In this document: positions 16,867-25,642 of the stretch, one piece after another
Numbering within the stretch: the first letter of the stretch is position 1
Layout: every line of letters starts with the position of its first letter
From: MPNP01 sp965221445
Lineage (GTDB): Bacteria; Pseudomonadota; Alphaproteobacteria; Rhodobacterales; Rhodobacteraceae
Assembly: GCA_965221445.1 (NCBI GenBank)
Contig: CBDCSF010000013.1
Span: 1,178,001 to 1,242,000 of the forward strand
DNA length: 64,000 bases
Reading direction: 5' to 3'
Notes under the pieces: model-generated
Told to the model about the DNA's origin: nothing
Database searches by the model: none
What the model saw: the letters and a program-made list of their open reading frames with translations, nothing else
Program-made: the position numbers and the translations under genes

Positions 16867-19800
16867 AAACATCTAGTACACATACTTTAATTTTATTTCT
16901 TTGCTCTAAAGTAAGGGAATTTATCAATTGTTCACGAATTTCATCTGGACCTGAAGGTTTTGTACCTTTTGGTGAAATTTGAGGTTTGCAACTTTTCGAG
17001 TGACCAAACCAGAAAACGACATAGATTCCATGGCCCTTCGAATTGGGATCTCTTGTATATTTAGTAATCAATTGTGATTGGATAGATGTCCAGAGATCTC
17101 TATGACAACTTCTTTTTATTTCGATAGGTACGTTAAACCCGGAACAAGAAATTCGGATATCAGATCGCTTGTCGTTAACGTATGTACCTTCTGGTTGAGC
17201 TTCTATATCATATCGTTGCAATTTGGGTTTCAGGTCAGACAGCAAATTGTCCCTACATGTGTCTTCAGGACGTGGATTTTCAGGTCTACCATATTTATCT
17301 ACATTCCAGTATTGCTTCCAATCTGTAGTGTTGGAATCATGTACTTTTTCTCGAATCTCATCCAAATAATTAAAAGTCAAAGCTGCAAGGTCAGCTGGAT
17401 TTGAAGGTTCTTTATTTTCCAGAGTCTGAAGGACTTTATCCAAATTTGAATATTCGAAATCAGCTTCGCGACGGGATACCACGTGGTTTTGATAAACATA
17501 TTCCAGATAGTTTTTCCAACCTAGTAGTTGGTTATCTGAAGCCAATTCACTTAACGTTTGTGTTGCCTTTTCAGAAGGAATATTTGACAGTTGGTTAATA
17601 TAATCTTTGACTTTATCTGCAAAGGTCATTTCTTTAGTTACCCATACAGGTTTGCCAGGAATTATTTTATAGGGCCAAAATAAACCTCCTAAATGTTTTA
17701 TGATTTGTTTTATTACCTCAACCCTTGAATTGACCTCTAAACCAGGTTTGAAGTAAAAGAATTTCTTTTCGATAGTATTGGCAAAGTATCTTATTCTTCG
17801 CTCGCTTCTTGATATTTCTTCATCTAGTTTTTTCACAAAGAATTCTGGGTTCATGCATAAACCCAATGCCAACCAATGAATACGCTGTTCAATGTTCATG
17901 CTTTTGTGCATGAGTTTCTTGTAAACCAAATCATTCAGATCTTGAGAATTGTGTTGTCTTGCTGCAAAAAAAAGATAGCCCAACTCGGTTAATTGGTGTG
18001 ATTTGCATCTTACCGGAAATCGTTTCAAAATTCTAAAAGCAGCATATTTTGCAACCTCTTCATACTCTTCGGAGAATGATAAATCATAGAGGTTCTCAGG
18101 TATCCGCGTTTTAGATTTAAGAGTGGTTGAAGCATACTCTACCAATACATCAGCTACTATCCTGGGATGATTTATTAAAATCCAGTTGTACCATGAAGGA
18201 GGGTTTTGTTGCTCTTGAATATATTTATCTTCCAAGAGGGAAGTAAAATGAACAGCAACACCCAAACGTAAATATTTGCCTTCCAATCTTGTTAGGAATG
18301 ATTGACCCTCCTTTGATTTTTCTTCAAAACCAGCCAATAATGGTAAGGATAGTGGATGGCGAGTATCTTGTGAGTCAAGCTTTATGATCTCACTAAATTC
18401 GGGTAGATCATTTCGTAAGAGACTATCAGAAAAACTTGCTAAAACCGCTTCAACCAAATTATGGTCCCTATCCAATACGTACTCTAGTCTTTCCCTTGGT
18501 GAATTACCCCCTATACCATCAAATTCGGCAAAATATACTCTAGCGAGATTGGAAAGAATAACTGGATTAACTGTGTTATTACGAATTTCATTCTCGTATG
18601 GTTTCACTTTATTGTGCCAATTAGGTCTTTGTTGCAAACCTCTATTAGGCAATTCGGAATTTATTTCAGCTGATTGTTGCTTGTTTAATAATTCTATCCT
18701 TTGGTTAAATATCTTATCAAGGTCATCCCTATTCTCCAGGGCATTGGATATAGTTTTGAGGGTAGGGTTACCGTTGGAACGTTCTTTATGAAAGTTGTCA
18801 GCTACCTGAGTAATGTACCATTCAGCAACTATGCCTTCAGTATTTAATGCCTCGTCAAGACACCAGTCGCAAAAATCTGTGGGGGGTACAAAATCAAACA
18901 ATCTTCCTCTTTTTTCTTGAAACAGACAATGAACCAATTCGTTGTAGGTTTCAGATTTCTTGGAACACTCAGTTACACTTCTGCTAAATAATGATTTCCA
19001 TATGTCTGGATGATCGTTTAACCACTGATGTAACTTCAAACTAAAATCAGATCGCTTAAGTGCATGCCCCGAATTTGCCTTATGCGTAATACCAAGCCAT
19101 TTGAACAGTTTATCCAGATCAAAATCATTTTCAGATTTCTGTAGGAAACGATACAGAATTATTGTAACGTAACACCTAGGACCAAACCGAGCTATTCCTT
19201 TTGATCGTGTATCCAGAGGCAGTTCGTAGTATCTATCTGCCAGTTGATCAAGAATTGAACCTAATTGTTTATGGTTAGATTTGTCAGGTAGTTGGTAGCG
19301 CCAGAAATATTCGTAAGCTCCTAAACCGAATGATTCCCGTGGAACTTTAAGATACTTCAGTATTTCAAGTTCAGATATTTCTGCCGGATAAAGAATCGAC
19401 AAAATATGGCCAAGCAAACTATCCTGAGGATCATTTATCTTACCAGAATGAATTTCCCCACATATTTCCCGGAGTTTTACCAAATTTCCTTTTTGATACT
19501 TCACCAATACGTCTATCGCCAATAACCTGATTCTTTCCCACCATTCTTCACCCCAAATTAACTTCACCAATTTATCTGTAATTCCTTTTATTGGCTTTCC
19601 TTGTCGAAGAGCTTCTAGTAGGACATAAAGGAAAGTTTGATCTGTATTCGAATATGAAATTGAATTGAGAATTTTACCTATCTCACTTTCCATATCAGGA
19701 GTAATTAAATCGCCAATGCGAGCATCAAGCTTCATTGCCTGTATCAAACTTGGGAATATTTCTGCTTCCTCATTAAGACTTTCCAGAAGCTTTATCTTTT

Positions 19801-20941
19801 CTTCCTTGGAAAAATGAATCACATCACCGTAAAGTACAGTACCCAACGGATCACGTGTAAAAATTTCACCCCTGCCTGGTTTGTTGTGTGATGCAAACCA
19901 CGCTGAAAGGCCTCTTAGTTCCGAGACCACTCGACCATCAAATCCGGTGATCAAAGCAAGAATTCTTGATGGTGGAAGCCCTTCATTTACAAGTTTTGAC
20001 AGATATCTTCCTGCCAAATACTCAGCAATCTGCCGATGCGTAGGTATGTAAGTTCCAAGCGATGGTGAACTGAACAACTTGCTTTGCAGACAATACTCAA
20101 TACTTGCTTGCTGTATTCCTGGTATTTCATTCAATATAATGTGATTCAATTCACTATTATCAGCGAAACCTTCAAGTCCAGTCAGAAGATAGATGGCACA
20201 AAGGTGATCACAATCATCCATCAAATCATTGATATTACCACGATTTGATTTTGTTGCTATTAAGTGTTCACTATTATGTTCTTTCAACAGGGATTTACAT
20301 GCCAGTTCAAATACTTCTTTTCGTTTGCTTGGCCAGTTATTGTTTGAAGCTACTGACAAGGCCAGCATTTTTAAACTCTGTGGATTTATTAGCAGGTCAT
20401 AAAGCCCATTATCTTCAGCTTTAGAAATAAATTGATCTGGGTTTGAGATATTAAATTTATCACTTTTGAGAATTTGGCGAATATCTTCTGGTTTGAGAGG
20501 ATCAAGTTGAAGAATCTTTACTTCTCCATCAGGGGAAACCTTTTTGATATTTTCCGTGTCATTAGACCCTAACCAGTCTGCTTCACGGCATGAAAGGCGA
20601 AATTTAGGCTTATCAAGCCCGTAGAGTTTAGTTCTGATTGCGTCAAGTGATGTTCGCCCATCATTTTGTCCTGCCCGTTGTTCATCAAGTCCATCAATAA
20701 ATATTGGTGAATTGACAGTTTCTAAATCAAGTGTGATAAAATCCCTGGCAGTAACATAATCTCCACCTTGACGTTCAGCTGTTTGTTTAAAAATTGTTGT
20801 CTTGCCTGATCCAGGGGGTGCGAGCAAAATATATGCTGATGAATCTTGCCACTTCTCAATTTCATATGATTGTGGTTTCTGCAAATCCGCAGATGCATCT
20901 ATGGATACTTCATGACATGTTCGGTCAACGTATTCGGTCAT
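16847..20941 (-). CDS. NACHT-like STAND NTPase with C-terminal PD-(D/E)XK nuclease motif
   Basis: 1364-residue protein. An N-terminal P-loop domain has Walker A APPGSGKTT (about 41-49), Walker B IFIDGLDE (80-87, the DGLDE form typical of NACHT) and an arginine sensor region RLSCREADW (115-123). A long, repeat-like alpha-helical middle follows. The last 110 residues contain D1261, E1274 and K1276 in SDIRIS...PIEIKR, then QSQLITKY and GIYVVFWFG, fitting a PD-(D/E)XK endonuclease core with its Q-x-Y element. ATG 20941 has GGAG eight bases upstream and overlaps the preceding gene by 17 bases. I infer abortive-infection or anti-phage function; no exact family is recognised. Confidence 0.75.
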   Translation of the reverse strand: MTEYVDRTCHEVSIDASADLQKPQSYEIEKWQDSSAYILLAPPGSGKTTIFKQTAERQGGDYVTARDFITLDLETVNSPIFIDGLDEQRAGQNDGRTSLDAIRTKLYGLDKPKFRLSCREADWLGSNDTENIKKVSPDGEVKILQLDPLKPEDIRQILKSDKFNISNPDQFISKAEDNGLYDLLINPQSLKMLALSVASNNNWPSKRKEVFELACKSLLKEHNSEHLIATKSNRGNINDLMDDCDHLCAIYLLTGLEGFADNSELNHIILNEIPGIQQASIEYCLQSKLFSSPSLGTYIPTHRQIAEYLAGRYLSKLVNEGLPPSRILALITGFDGRVVSELRGLSAWFASHNKPGRGEIFTRDPLGTVLYGDVIHFSKEEKIKLLESLNEEAEIFPSLIQAMKLDARIGDLITPDMESEIGKILNSISYSNTDQTFLYVLLEALRQGKPIKGITDKLVKLIWGEEWWERIRLLAIDVLVKYQKGNLVKLREICGEIHSGKINDPQDSLLGHILSILYPAEISELEILKYLKVPRESFGLGAYEYFWRYQLPDKSNHKQLGSILDQLADRYYELPLDTRSKGIARFGPRCYVTIILYRFLQKSENDFDLDKLFKWLGITHKANSGHALKRSDFSLKLHQWLNDHPDIWKSLFSRSVTECSKKSETYNELVHCLFQEKRGRLFDFVPPTDFCDWCLDEALNTEGIVAEWYITQVADNFHKERSNGNPTLKTISNALENRDDLDKIFNQRIELLNKQQSAEINSELPNRGLQQRPNWHNKVKPYENEIRNNTVNPVILSNLARVYFAEFDGIGGNSPRERLEYVLDRDHNLVEAVLASFSDSLLRNDLPEFSEIIKLDSQDTRHPLSLPLLAGFEEKSKEGQSFLTRLEGKYLRLGVAVHFTSLLEDKYIQEQQNPPSWYNWILINHPRIVADVLVEYASTTLKSKTRIPENLYDLSFSEEYEEVAKYAAFRILKRFPVRCKSHQLTELGYLFFAARQHNSQDLNDLVYKKLMHKSMNIEQRIHWLALGLCMNPEFFVKKLDEEISRSERRIRYFANTIEKKFFYFKPGLEVNSRVEVIKQIIKHLGGLFWPYKIIPGKPVWVTKEMTFADKVKDYINQLSNIPSEKATQTLSELASDNQLLGWKNYLEYVYQNHVVSRREADFEYSNLDKVLQTLENKEPSNPADLAALTFNYLDEIREKVHDSNTTDWKQYWNVDKYGRPENPRPEDTCRDNLLSDLKPKLQRYDIEAQPEGTYVNDKRSDIRISCSGFNVPIEIKRSCHRDLWTSIQSQLITKYTRDPNSKGHGIYVVFWFGHSKSCKPQISPKGTKPSGPDEIREQLINSLTLEQRNKIKVCVLDVSNQMIS

Positions 20942-22217
20942 AAAATATCTCCAACAATTCATCTGCAGGAGTCATAAAAAACTCAGATAAGGGTATTCCT
21001 CCATCACCAACTACTAAAGAACCTTTTGGTTGGAATTGCTCTTTAAATTTCATCAATCCATCAAAATTTGGTTTGTGTGTTCCGCTCTTTACCTCTATGG
21101 CAATTAAATCAAGACCTTTCTTCAGTACAAAATCCACCTCATGATCTTTTTCACGCCAATAATACAATTTTGTTTTGTTTTTTCTTGTATTCAGAAGGTG
21201 GGCCCCAACAGCGCTTTCAACCAAGCGTCCCCAATAGCTTCTGTCAGCTTTAGCTGTCGTAAACGAATAATCGGAACATGCTGATATTAGAGCTGTGTTA
21301 TACACATTCAGTTTTGGGCTTGATGATTTTCTTCGGAATAGTTTCGTTGAATATTTCTCTAGACCGGTCAAAAGGCCAGCCATAGACAACAGTTGGAGAT
21401 ATCTGGCTAAAGTTGTAGTATTACCTGCATCATGGAGTTGACCAAGCATTTTATTATAAGACAAAATTTGTCCTGAATATTCCGAACCTAAAGTAAACAG
21501 ATTTTTTAGTAAAGCTGGCTTGTCCACACGCTGGATTTTCAAGATATCTTTTTCAATGTTTGGTTCAATTAATGCATCAGTAATGTATTCTCCCCATCTT
21601 TCTTGTTCATGGATGAATTTCACACTTCCAGGATAGCCCCCAAAGTATATAAATTTGTCTAGATCAAATTCGAAAGCTTCCAACATTTCAGTAAACGACC
21701 AATGCATAAGTTGAACCGTTTCAAACCTACCCGCAAGGCTTTCGCTTAACCCATGCTGCATTAGCAATGGCGCCGAACCCAGCAATATCACGTGAAATTG
21801 TTGATTATTCCATTTATCTGCATCCCAAAGACCTTTGACTGTTTCTGACCAATTCTCAATTTTTTGTATTTCGTCAATGACGAGAATGAATCCCTTTTTT
21901 ATCTCCTTCGATAAGATTCGCGCTTTCTTCCATTCCCTGACAAGCCATCTATGGTCTTTTATGTTACTATCGCGTGATAATGGAATAGTTTCTTCATCTT
22001 GGGCCAGATTTACTAGTAAAGGGTAGAAAGCGTATTTATTAGGGGTGGGATCATCTGCCGATACATAATGATACGGTAAGTCCTGTTTGTTCAATGTTTG
22101 TTTAACCAGTGTTGTTTTTCCGACCTGACGAGGGCCAGAAACAAAAATTATATTACGTGGGTTTTCATTGAGGCGATTTGCCAACGTTGAAAACTGGGGT
22201 CTTATATAATCTGCCAT
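20925..22217 (-). CDS. AAA ATPase with DUF4143 (PD-(D/E)XK-like) C-terminus
   Basis: 430-residue P-loop ATPase of the AAA_14/DUF4143 group. Walker A GPRQVGKTTL (28-37), Walker B ILVIDEIQKI (111-120), GSAPLL and the FTEMLEAFEF region are followed by a C-terminal domain. That domain carries EVDFVLKKG...AIEVKSG, a D-x(n)-E-x-K arrangement like restriction-endonuclease folds. The family is widespread and poorly understood, often linked to mobile DNA or defence. It is the first gene of a two-gene operon, its end overlapping the NACHT-like gene. Three palindromes lie directly upstream (22229-22258, 22271-22291, 22371-22386). Confidence 0.88.
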   Translation of the reverse strand: MADYIRPQFSTLANRLNENPRNIIFVSGPRQVGKTTLVKQTLNKQDLPYHYVSADDPTPNKYAFYPLLVNLAQDEETIPLSRDSNIKDHRWLVREWKKARILSKEIKKGFILVIDEIQKIENWSETVKGLWDADKWNNQQFHVILLGSAPLLMQHGLSESLAGRFETVQLMHWSFTEMLEAFEFDLDKFIYFGGYPGSVKFIHEQERWGEYITDALIEPNIEKDILKIQRVDKPALLKNLFTLGSEYSGQILSYNKMLGQLHDAGNTTTLARYLQLLSMAGLLTGLEKYSTKLFRRKSSSPKLNVYNTALISACSDYSFTTAKADRSYWGRLVESAVGAHLLNTRKNKTKLYYWREKDHEVDFVLKKGLDLIAIEVKSGTHKPNFDGLMKFKEQFQPKGSLVVGDGGIPLSEFFMTPADELLEIFYDRIR

Positions 22218-22228
22218 ATTACTTTATA

Positions 22229-22258
22229 ACTATATTGAGTATTTTTACTCAATATAGT
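22229..22258. promoter_or_regulatory. perfect 13-bp inverted repeat upstream of the ATPase gene
   Basis: Arms ACTATATTGAGTA and TACTCAATATAGT around a TTTT centre, ending 12 bases from the ATPase start codon on the minus strand. The same TGAGTA...TACTCA core recurs at 22371-22386, which suggests a protein binding site rather than a terminator. Confidence 0.7.
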
Positions 22259-22270
22259 AAATTATTTACT

Positions 22271-22291
22271 GAAATCAATATTTTTGATTTC
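22271..22291. repeat. 8-bp inverted repeat, different sequence
   Basis: GAAATCAA and TTGATTTC separated by TATTT, lying between the two TGAGTA palindromes. It could be part of the same regulatory region or chance in AT-rich DNA. Confidence 0.4.
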
Positions 22292-22370
22292 GTTTTTGCA
22301 AATAAATGGATACGTTAAACATTGATGATAAGGGTGAAATAACTGGTTTTATTTAATTCCATTACTGTAC

Positions 22371-22386
22371 TGAGTAAATTTACTCA
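22371..22386. promoter_or_regulatory. 16-bp perfect palindrome sharing the TGAGTA core
   Basis: TGAGTAAATTTACTCA, a continuous palindrome 154 bases upstream of the ATPase start. It shares TGAGTA/TACTCA half-sites with 22229-22258, consistent with two operators for one regulator. Confidence 0.65.
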
Positions 22387-22668
22387 ATAAAATTATTTCT
22401 AATGAAAATCATTATCTCTGTAAACTGCTCCAGTTGCTACCGGATCGGAACGAAGACTATTGGGTGGGTGTTGCGCCAGTCAATAAAATGCACCTTTCCA
22501 TGGCGTGCTTTGGATTGGCATGAGAATATGTCTTGTCCAAACAAAAAACAAATTCCAACTCTGTAAAAGCTGATTTAGGCTAAACGGTTTCTTCACCAAC
22601 AGTGATAGAGAATATCTACTCCTGTTTAATTTTTGTATCTTATTGCAAGACTAAAAACAAATACACAC
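22387..22668. other. gap between the defence-like operon and the GST gene
   Basis: About 280 bases downstream of the GST stop and upstream of the ATPase promoter region. I see no gene, terminator hairpin or RNA in it. Confidence 0.5.
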
Positions 22669-23271
22669 CTATTCGGGTTTTGTTGCCAACATACTAGGTC
22701 GTTGGCTAAATTTGTCGTACCAATCATTCAATTTGGAATGACCAGTTCTCCACGGTCTGTCACCGTGACGAAAATCAAGATATCCCAAGGCACATCCGAG
22801 AGCTATTTGTGCCATGTTCAGTTGCAGCCCCAAAAACTTTTCTTCATCTTTCTCCAAGGCATCAAGTGATCGCTTAATTTTTACCCACTGACCATCAATC
22901 CATTCTTCTGATCGCTTTTCCTGACTTCTGACACGCTTTTCATAAGTGGAAAGTACAGCAGCGTCCATAATTCCATCCGCAAGGGCCTCCATCTTCAAAA
23001 TCTTCCAAAAATCTGAAGTGGAATACAAGCCACCCTCAAAATGAGAGTCAATGAAATAAGAAATCACCCGGCTGTCAAACAAGGTACCGTGTGGAGTATC
23101 TGCCAAAGTAGGAATTTTACCAAGGGGATTTTCGGATATAGGGATGTTTCCACTATCGACTGGAGTACCCATTACGTCAATAATTTCGACATTATCGGCT
23201 GCATTCATTTCCACCAGACCAACAATGATTTTCCTCGCAAATGGAGAATTGGGGCTACTGTAAAGTTTCAT
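22669..23271 (-). CDS. glutathione S-transferase family protein
   Basis: 200-residue GST-fold protein. The N-terminal thioredoxin-like domain has SPNSPFARKI at the active-site end of strand 1 and NPLGKIPTL and DSRVISYFID for glutathione contact. The helical C-terminal domain ends with FSQRPSMLATKPE, a common ending (RPSxxxTxP) in bacterial GSTs. It begins 10 bases after the mtaB stop and is probably co-transcribed with dapF and mtaB. The substrate is unknown. Confidence 0.9.
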   Translation of the reverse strand: MKLYSSPNSPFARKIIVGLVEMNAADNVEIIDVMGTPVDSGNIPISENPLGKIPTLADTPHGTLFDSRVISYFIDSHFEGGLYSTSDFWKILKMEALADGIMDAAVLSTYEKRVRSQEKRSEEWIDGQWVKIKRSLDALEKDEEKFLGLQLNMAQIALGCALGYLDFRHGDRPWRTGHSKLNDWYDKFSQRPSMLATKPE

Positions 23272-23281
23272 AGTTCAGTCC

Positions 23282-24580
23282 TTAATGATCTTGCGAATTA
23301 TTATGATTTGGTTGGCCAAGTAGGTTTCCATCTTGAAAACCGGTGATTGTCATGGGGATTATATTACCCGGTTCCTCCCTTTTGGGAAGTTTCACAACCG
23401 AATATTGCCCCGTACGTCCGGTCAGGGGAGATTCCACCAAGGTATCAATGGTACGTCCAACCTGTTTCTCTAGATGAATCTCAATCCTCCGTTTAGCCGC
23501 CTCTCGCAGTTGAAATGCCCTATCCTTGACAGCTTCCTTATCTACCTGCGGCATACGAGCAGCCGGGGTCCCTTCCCTCGGACTAAATGGAAATACATGA
23601 AGCCAGGTCAACTGACAGTCATCAAGAATATCAAGGGTATTTTGAAACATTTCCTCAGTCTCGGTTGGAAAGCCGGCAATCAGATCAGCTCCAAAGGTCA
23701 TTTCCGGTCTTAACCGTTTAATTTTTTCACAAAAGGCAATTGCTTCTTCTCGAGTATGACGTCGTTTCATCCTTTTGAGAATCATATTGTCCCCAGCCTG
23801 AAGAGAAAGGTGTAGGTGGGGCATTAATCTATCATTGTTAGTAACTACCTCAATGAATTCCTCATCAATTTCGGCTGGATCAACGGATGAAATCCTTAAC
23901 CTGGGAAGTTCCGGTACCAACTTCAAAATTCTGGCTACCAAATTACCAATACCGGGCTTACCAACGAGGTCTTCACCCCAACTGGTGAGATCAACCCCTG
24001 TCAGGACGACTTCATTATAACCAGCTTTAACCAAATCCCTGATCTGAGCAACAATCACTCCTGCTGGTACCGAGCGGGAATTTCCCCGACCGTAGGGTAT
24101 TATACAAAAAGTGCAACGATGATCACAACCGTTCTGGATTTGCAGATAAGCGACTGCACGAGCTCCAAAACTCTTAGCAAGATGTGGTGTAATTTCAGTA
24201 ACCTGCATGATATCTTCAACCAGAATTTTCGGTTGATTTTCAGTTTTTCCAAATTTTGTTCCAGCTATCCTTTTCCAGAGTTGGGTCTCCAATTTAGAAT
24301 CATTCCCTATTACCCAGTCAACTCCTTCAATCTTGCTAAATGACTGAGGATCAATTTGAGCCGCACAACCAGTTACAATAATTTTTGCTTCCGGCCACCT
24401 TGATCGGGATTTACGTACCATCTGACGGGATTTACGTACTGCTTCCTTGGTAACAGCACAAGTATTTATGATGATTGCATTCCCAATTCCAGCCTCTTCT
24501 GCTAAGCCTTCCATAACTGACGATTCATAGGCATTCAATCGACAGCCGAGAGTTTCCGTTTGAATATTGTTAGCGGACAA
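23282..24580 (-). CDS. mtaB: tRNA N6-threonylcarbamoyladenosine (t6A37) methylthiotransferase
   Basis: 432-residue radical-SAM methylthiotransferase that converts t6A37 to ms2t6A in ANN-decoding tRNAs. The N-terminal domain contributes Cys in ETLGCRLNAYES, INTCAV and TGCAAQ. The radical-SAM motif is CDHRCTFC within QIQNGCDHRCTFCIIPYGRG. A TRAM-like C-terminal region follows. Start is TTG 24580, overlapping the dapF end by 11 bases; AGGAG lies seven bases upstream and no better start exists. Operon dapF-mtaB-GST; dapF-mtaB adjacency is common in alphaproteobacteria. Confidence 0.93.
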   Translation of the reverse strand: MSANNIQTETLGCRLNAYESSVMEGLAEEAGIGNAIIINTCAVTKEAVRKSRQMVRKSRSRWPEAKIIVTGCAAQIDPQSFSKIEGVDWVIGNDSKLETQLWKRIAGTKFGKTENQPKILVEDIMQVTEITPHLAKSFGARAVAYLQIQNGCDHRCTFCIIPYGRGNSRSVPAGVIVAQIRDLVKAGYNEVVLTGVDLTSWGEDLVGKPGIGNLVARILKLVPELPRLRISSVDPAEIDEEFIEVVTNNDRLMPHLHLSLQAGDNMILKRMKRRHTREEAIAFCEKIKRLRPEMTFGADLIAGFPTETEEMFQNTLDILDDCQLTWLHVFPFSPREGTPAARMPQVDKEAVKDRAFQLREAAKRRIEIHLEKQVGRTIDTLVESPLTGRTGQYSVVKLPKREEPGNIIPMTITGFQDGNLLGQPNHNNSQDH

Positions 24581-25409
24581 GAATCATCTCCTGAAACTCT
24601 TTGGTAAGTGTACCATTGAATACATGGCTCGTTGGACCGGTCATCCAAACGCCATCATCTTTCCAGTGAATATTCAAACACCCACCGTCAACCCGAACCT
24701 TAATGTTATTTGATGTTAACTTTCTTCTGACAGAGGCAACAACGGCGGCACATGTCCCGGAACCGGAAGCTAGAGTTATCCCAGCACCCCTTTCCCAAAT
24801 TCTGACCCTGATTTCGGATGGTGATATAATTGAAACAAATTCCACATTGGTCCGTTCCGGGAACATTGGATGATTTTCAATTTGTGGACCTATCTCCTCC
24901 AGATCAACCGCATCAGCATTATCCACAAAAAAAACACAATGAGGGTTACCCATTCCTACCGCACAGGGATTTCCCTCCAGAGGCAATTCCAGAGTATCCA
25001 TTTTATTAACCAGAGGTATATCCCGCCAATCAGTAAAGGGAACTCCCATATTCACACTGCTTAATCCATCACCGACATTCTGGCAAACCAAAATCCCTCT
25101 ATCGGTTTCAAGTTCCAAAGACTTTATACCTTCCAGGTCCATGAAGTATCTTCCCAGGCATCTTGTTGCATTCCCACAAGTTGCAGATGGACTTCCATCA
25201 GCATTAAAGAATTTCAACTTGGCAAATGCCTCATTGCTATCCTCAATTAATACCAATTGGTCATACCCGATGCCAAACCGTCTGTTAGAAAGCGTTTCAG
25301 CGACAATATGCCCCGGAACTAACGGCCGATCCCTGGTATCTATAACTACGAAGTCGTTACCCAAACCATGCATTTTCATAAATTGAATGGGTAAAATAGG
25401 ATTTTTCAT
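24570..25409 (-). CDS. dapF: diaminopimelate epimerase
   Basis: 279-residue enzyme that interconverts LL- and meso-diaminopimelate for lysine and peptidoglycan synthesis. The hallmark start MKMHGLGNDFVVID is residues 11-24. The two catalytic cysteines are in SATCGNATRC (the usual form is MCGNGARC, so this copy is slightly divergent) and SGSGTCAAV. Start ATG 25409 is taken; ATG 25379 is an alternative closer to the family start. It leads the dapF-mtaB-GST operon. Confidence 0.94.
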   Translation of the reverse strand: MKNPILPIQFMKMHGLGNDFVVIDTRDRPLVPGHIVAETLSNRRFGIGYDQLVLIEDSNEAFAKLKFFNADGSPSATCGNATRCLGRYFMDLEGIKSLELETDRGILVCQNVGDGLSSVNMGVPFTDWRDIPLVNKMDTLELPLEGNPCAVGMGNPHCVFFVDNADAVDLEEIGPQIENHPMFPERTNVEFVSIISPSEIRVRIWERGAGITLASGSGTCAAVVASVRRKLTSNNIKVRVDGGCLNIHWKDDGVWMTGPTSHVFNGTLTKEFQEMILVR

Positions 25410-25505
25410 GGTAATTTAATTATTCTTCTTAAAATTTGACCTTTACCATCCTAAATGCTAGGACAAAGAACGGCACTTATCTTTTGATAAACCTCTCATT
25501 TTTGT

Positions 25506-25581
25506 GGGCCCGTAGCTCAGTTGGTAGAGCAACTGACTTTTAATCAGTGGGTCACAGGTTCGAATCCTGTCGGGCTCACCA
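25506..25581 (+). tRNA. tRNA-Lys (anticodon TTT)
   Basis: 76-base cloverleaf. Acceptor GGGCCCG pairs with CGGGCTC (one G-U), D-loop AGCTCAGTTGGTAGAGC, and anticodon stem ACTGA/TCAGT with loop CTTTTAA give anticodon TTT. The T-arm has GGTTCGAATCC, and CCA is encoded. No integrase or duplicated tRNA end is visible nearby. Confidence 0.97.
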
Positions 25582-25642
25582 ATCCGTTGATTTACCATAA
25601 TTTAGGCTGTTCCTTACCCGTTTCGAGGGTTTAAAGGAAATT

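Noticed and set aside
25506..25581. tRNA-Lys as an integration site
   Set aside because: No integrase, no duplicated tRNA 3' end and normal housekeeping genes on both sides.
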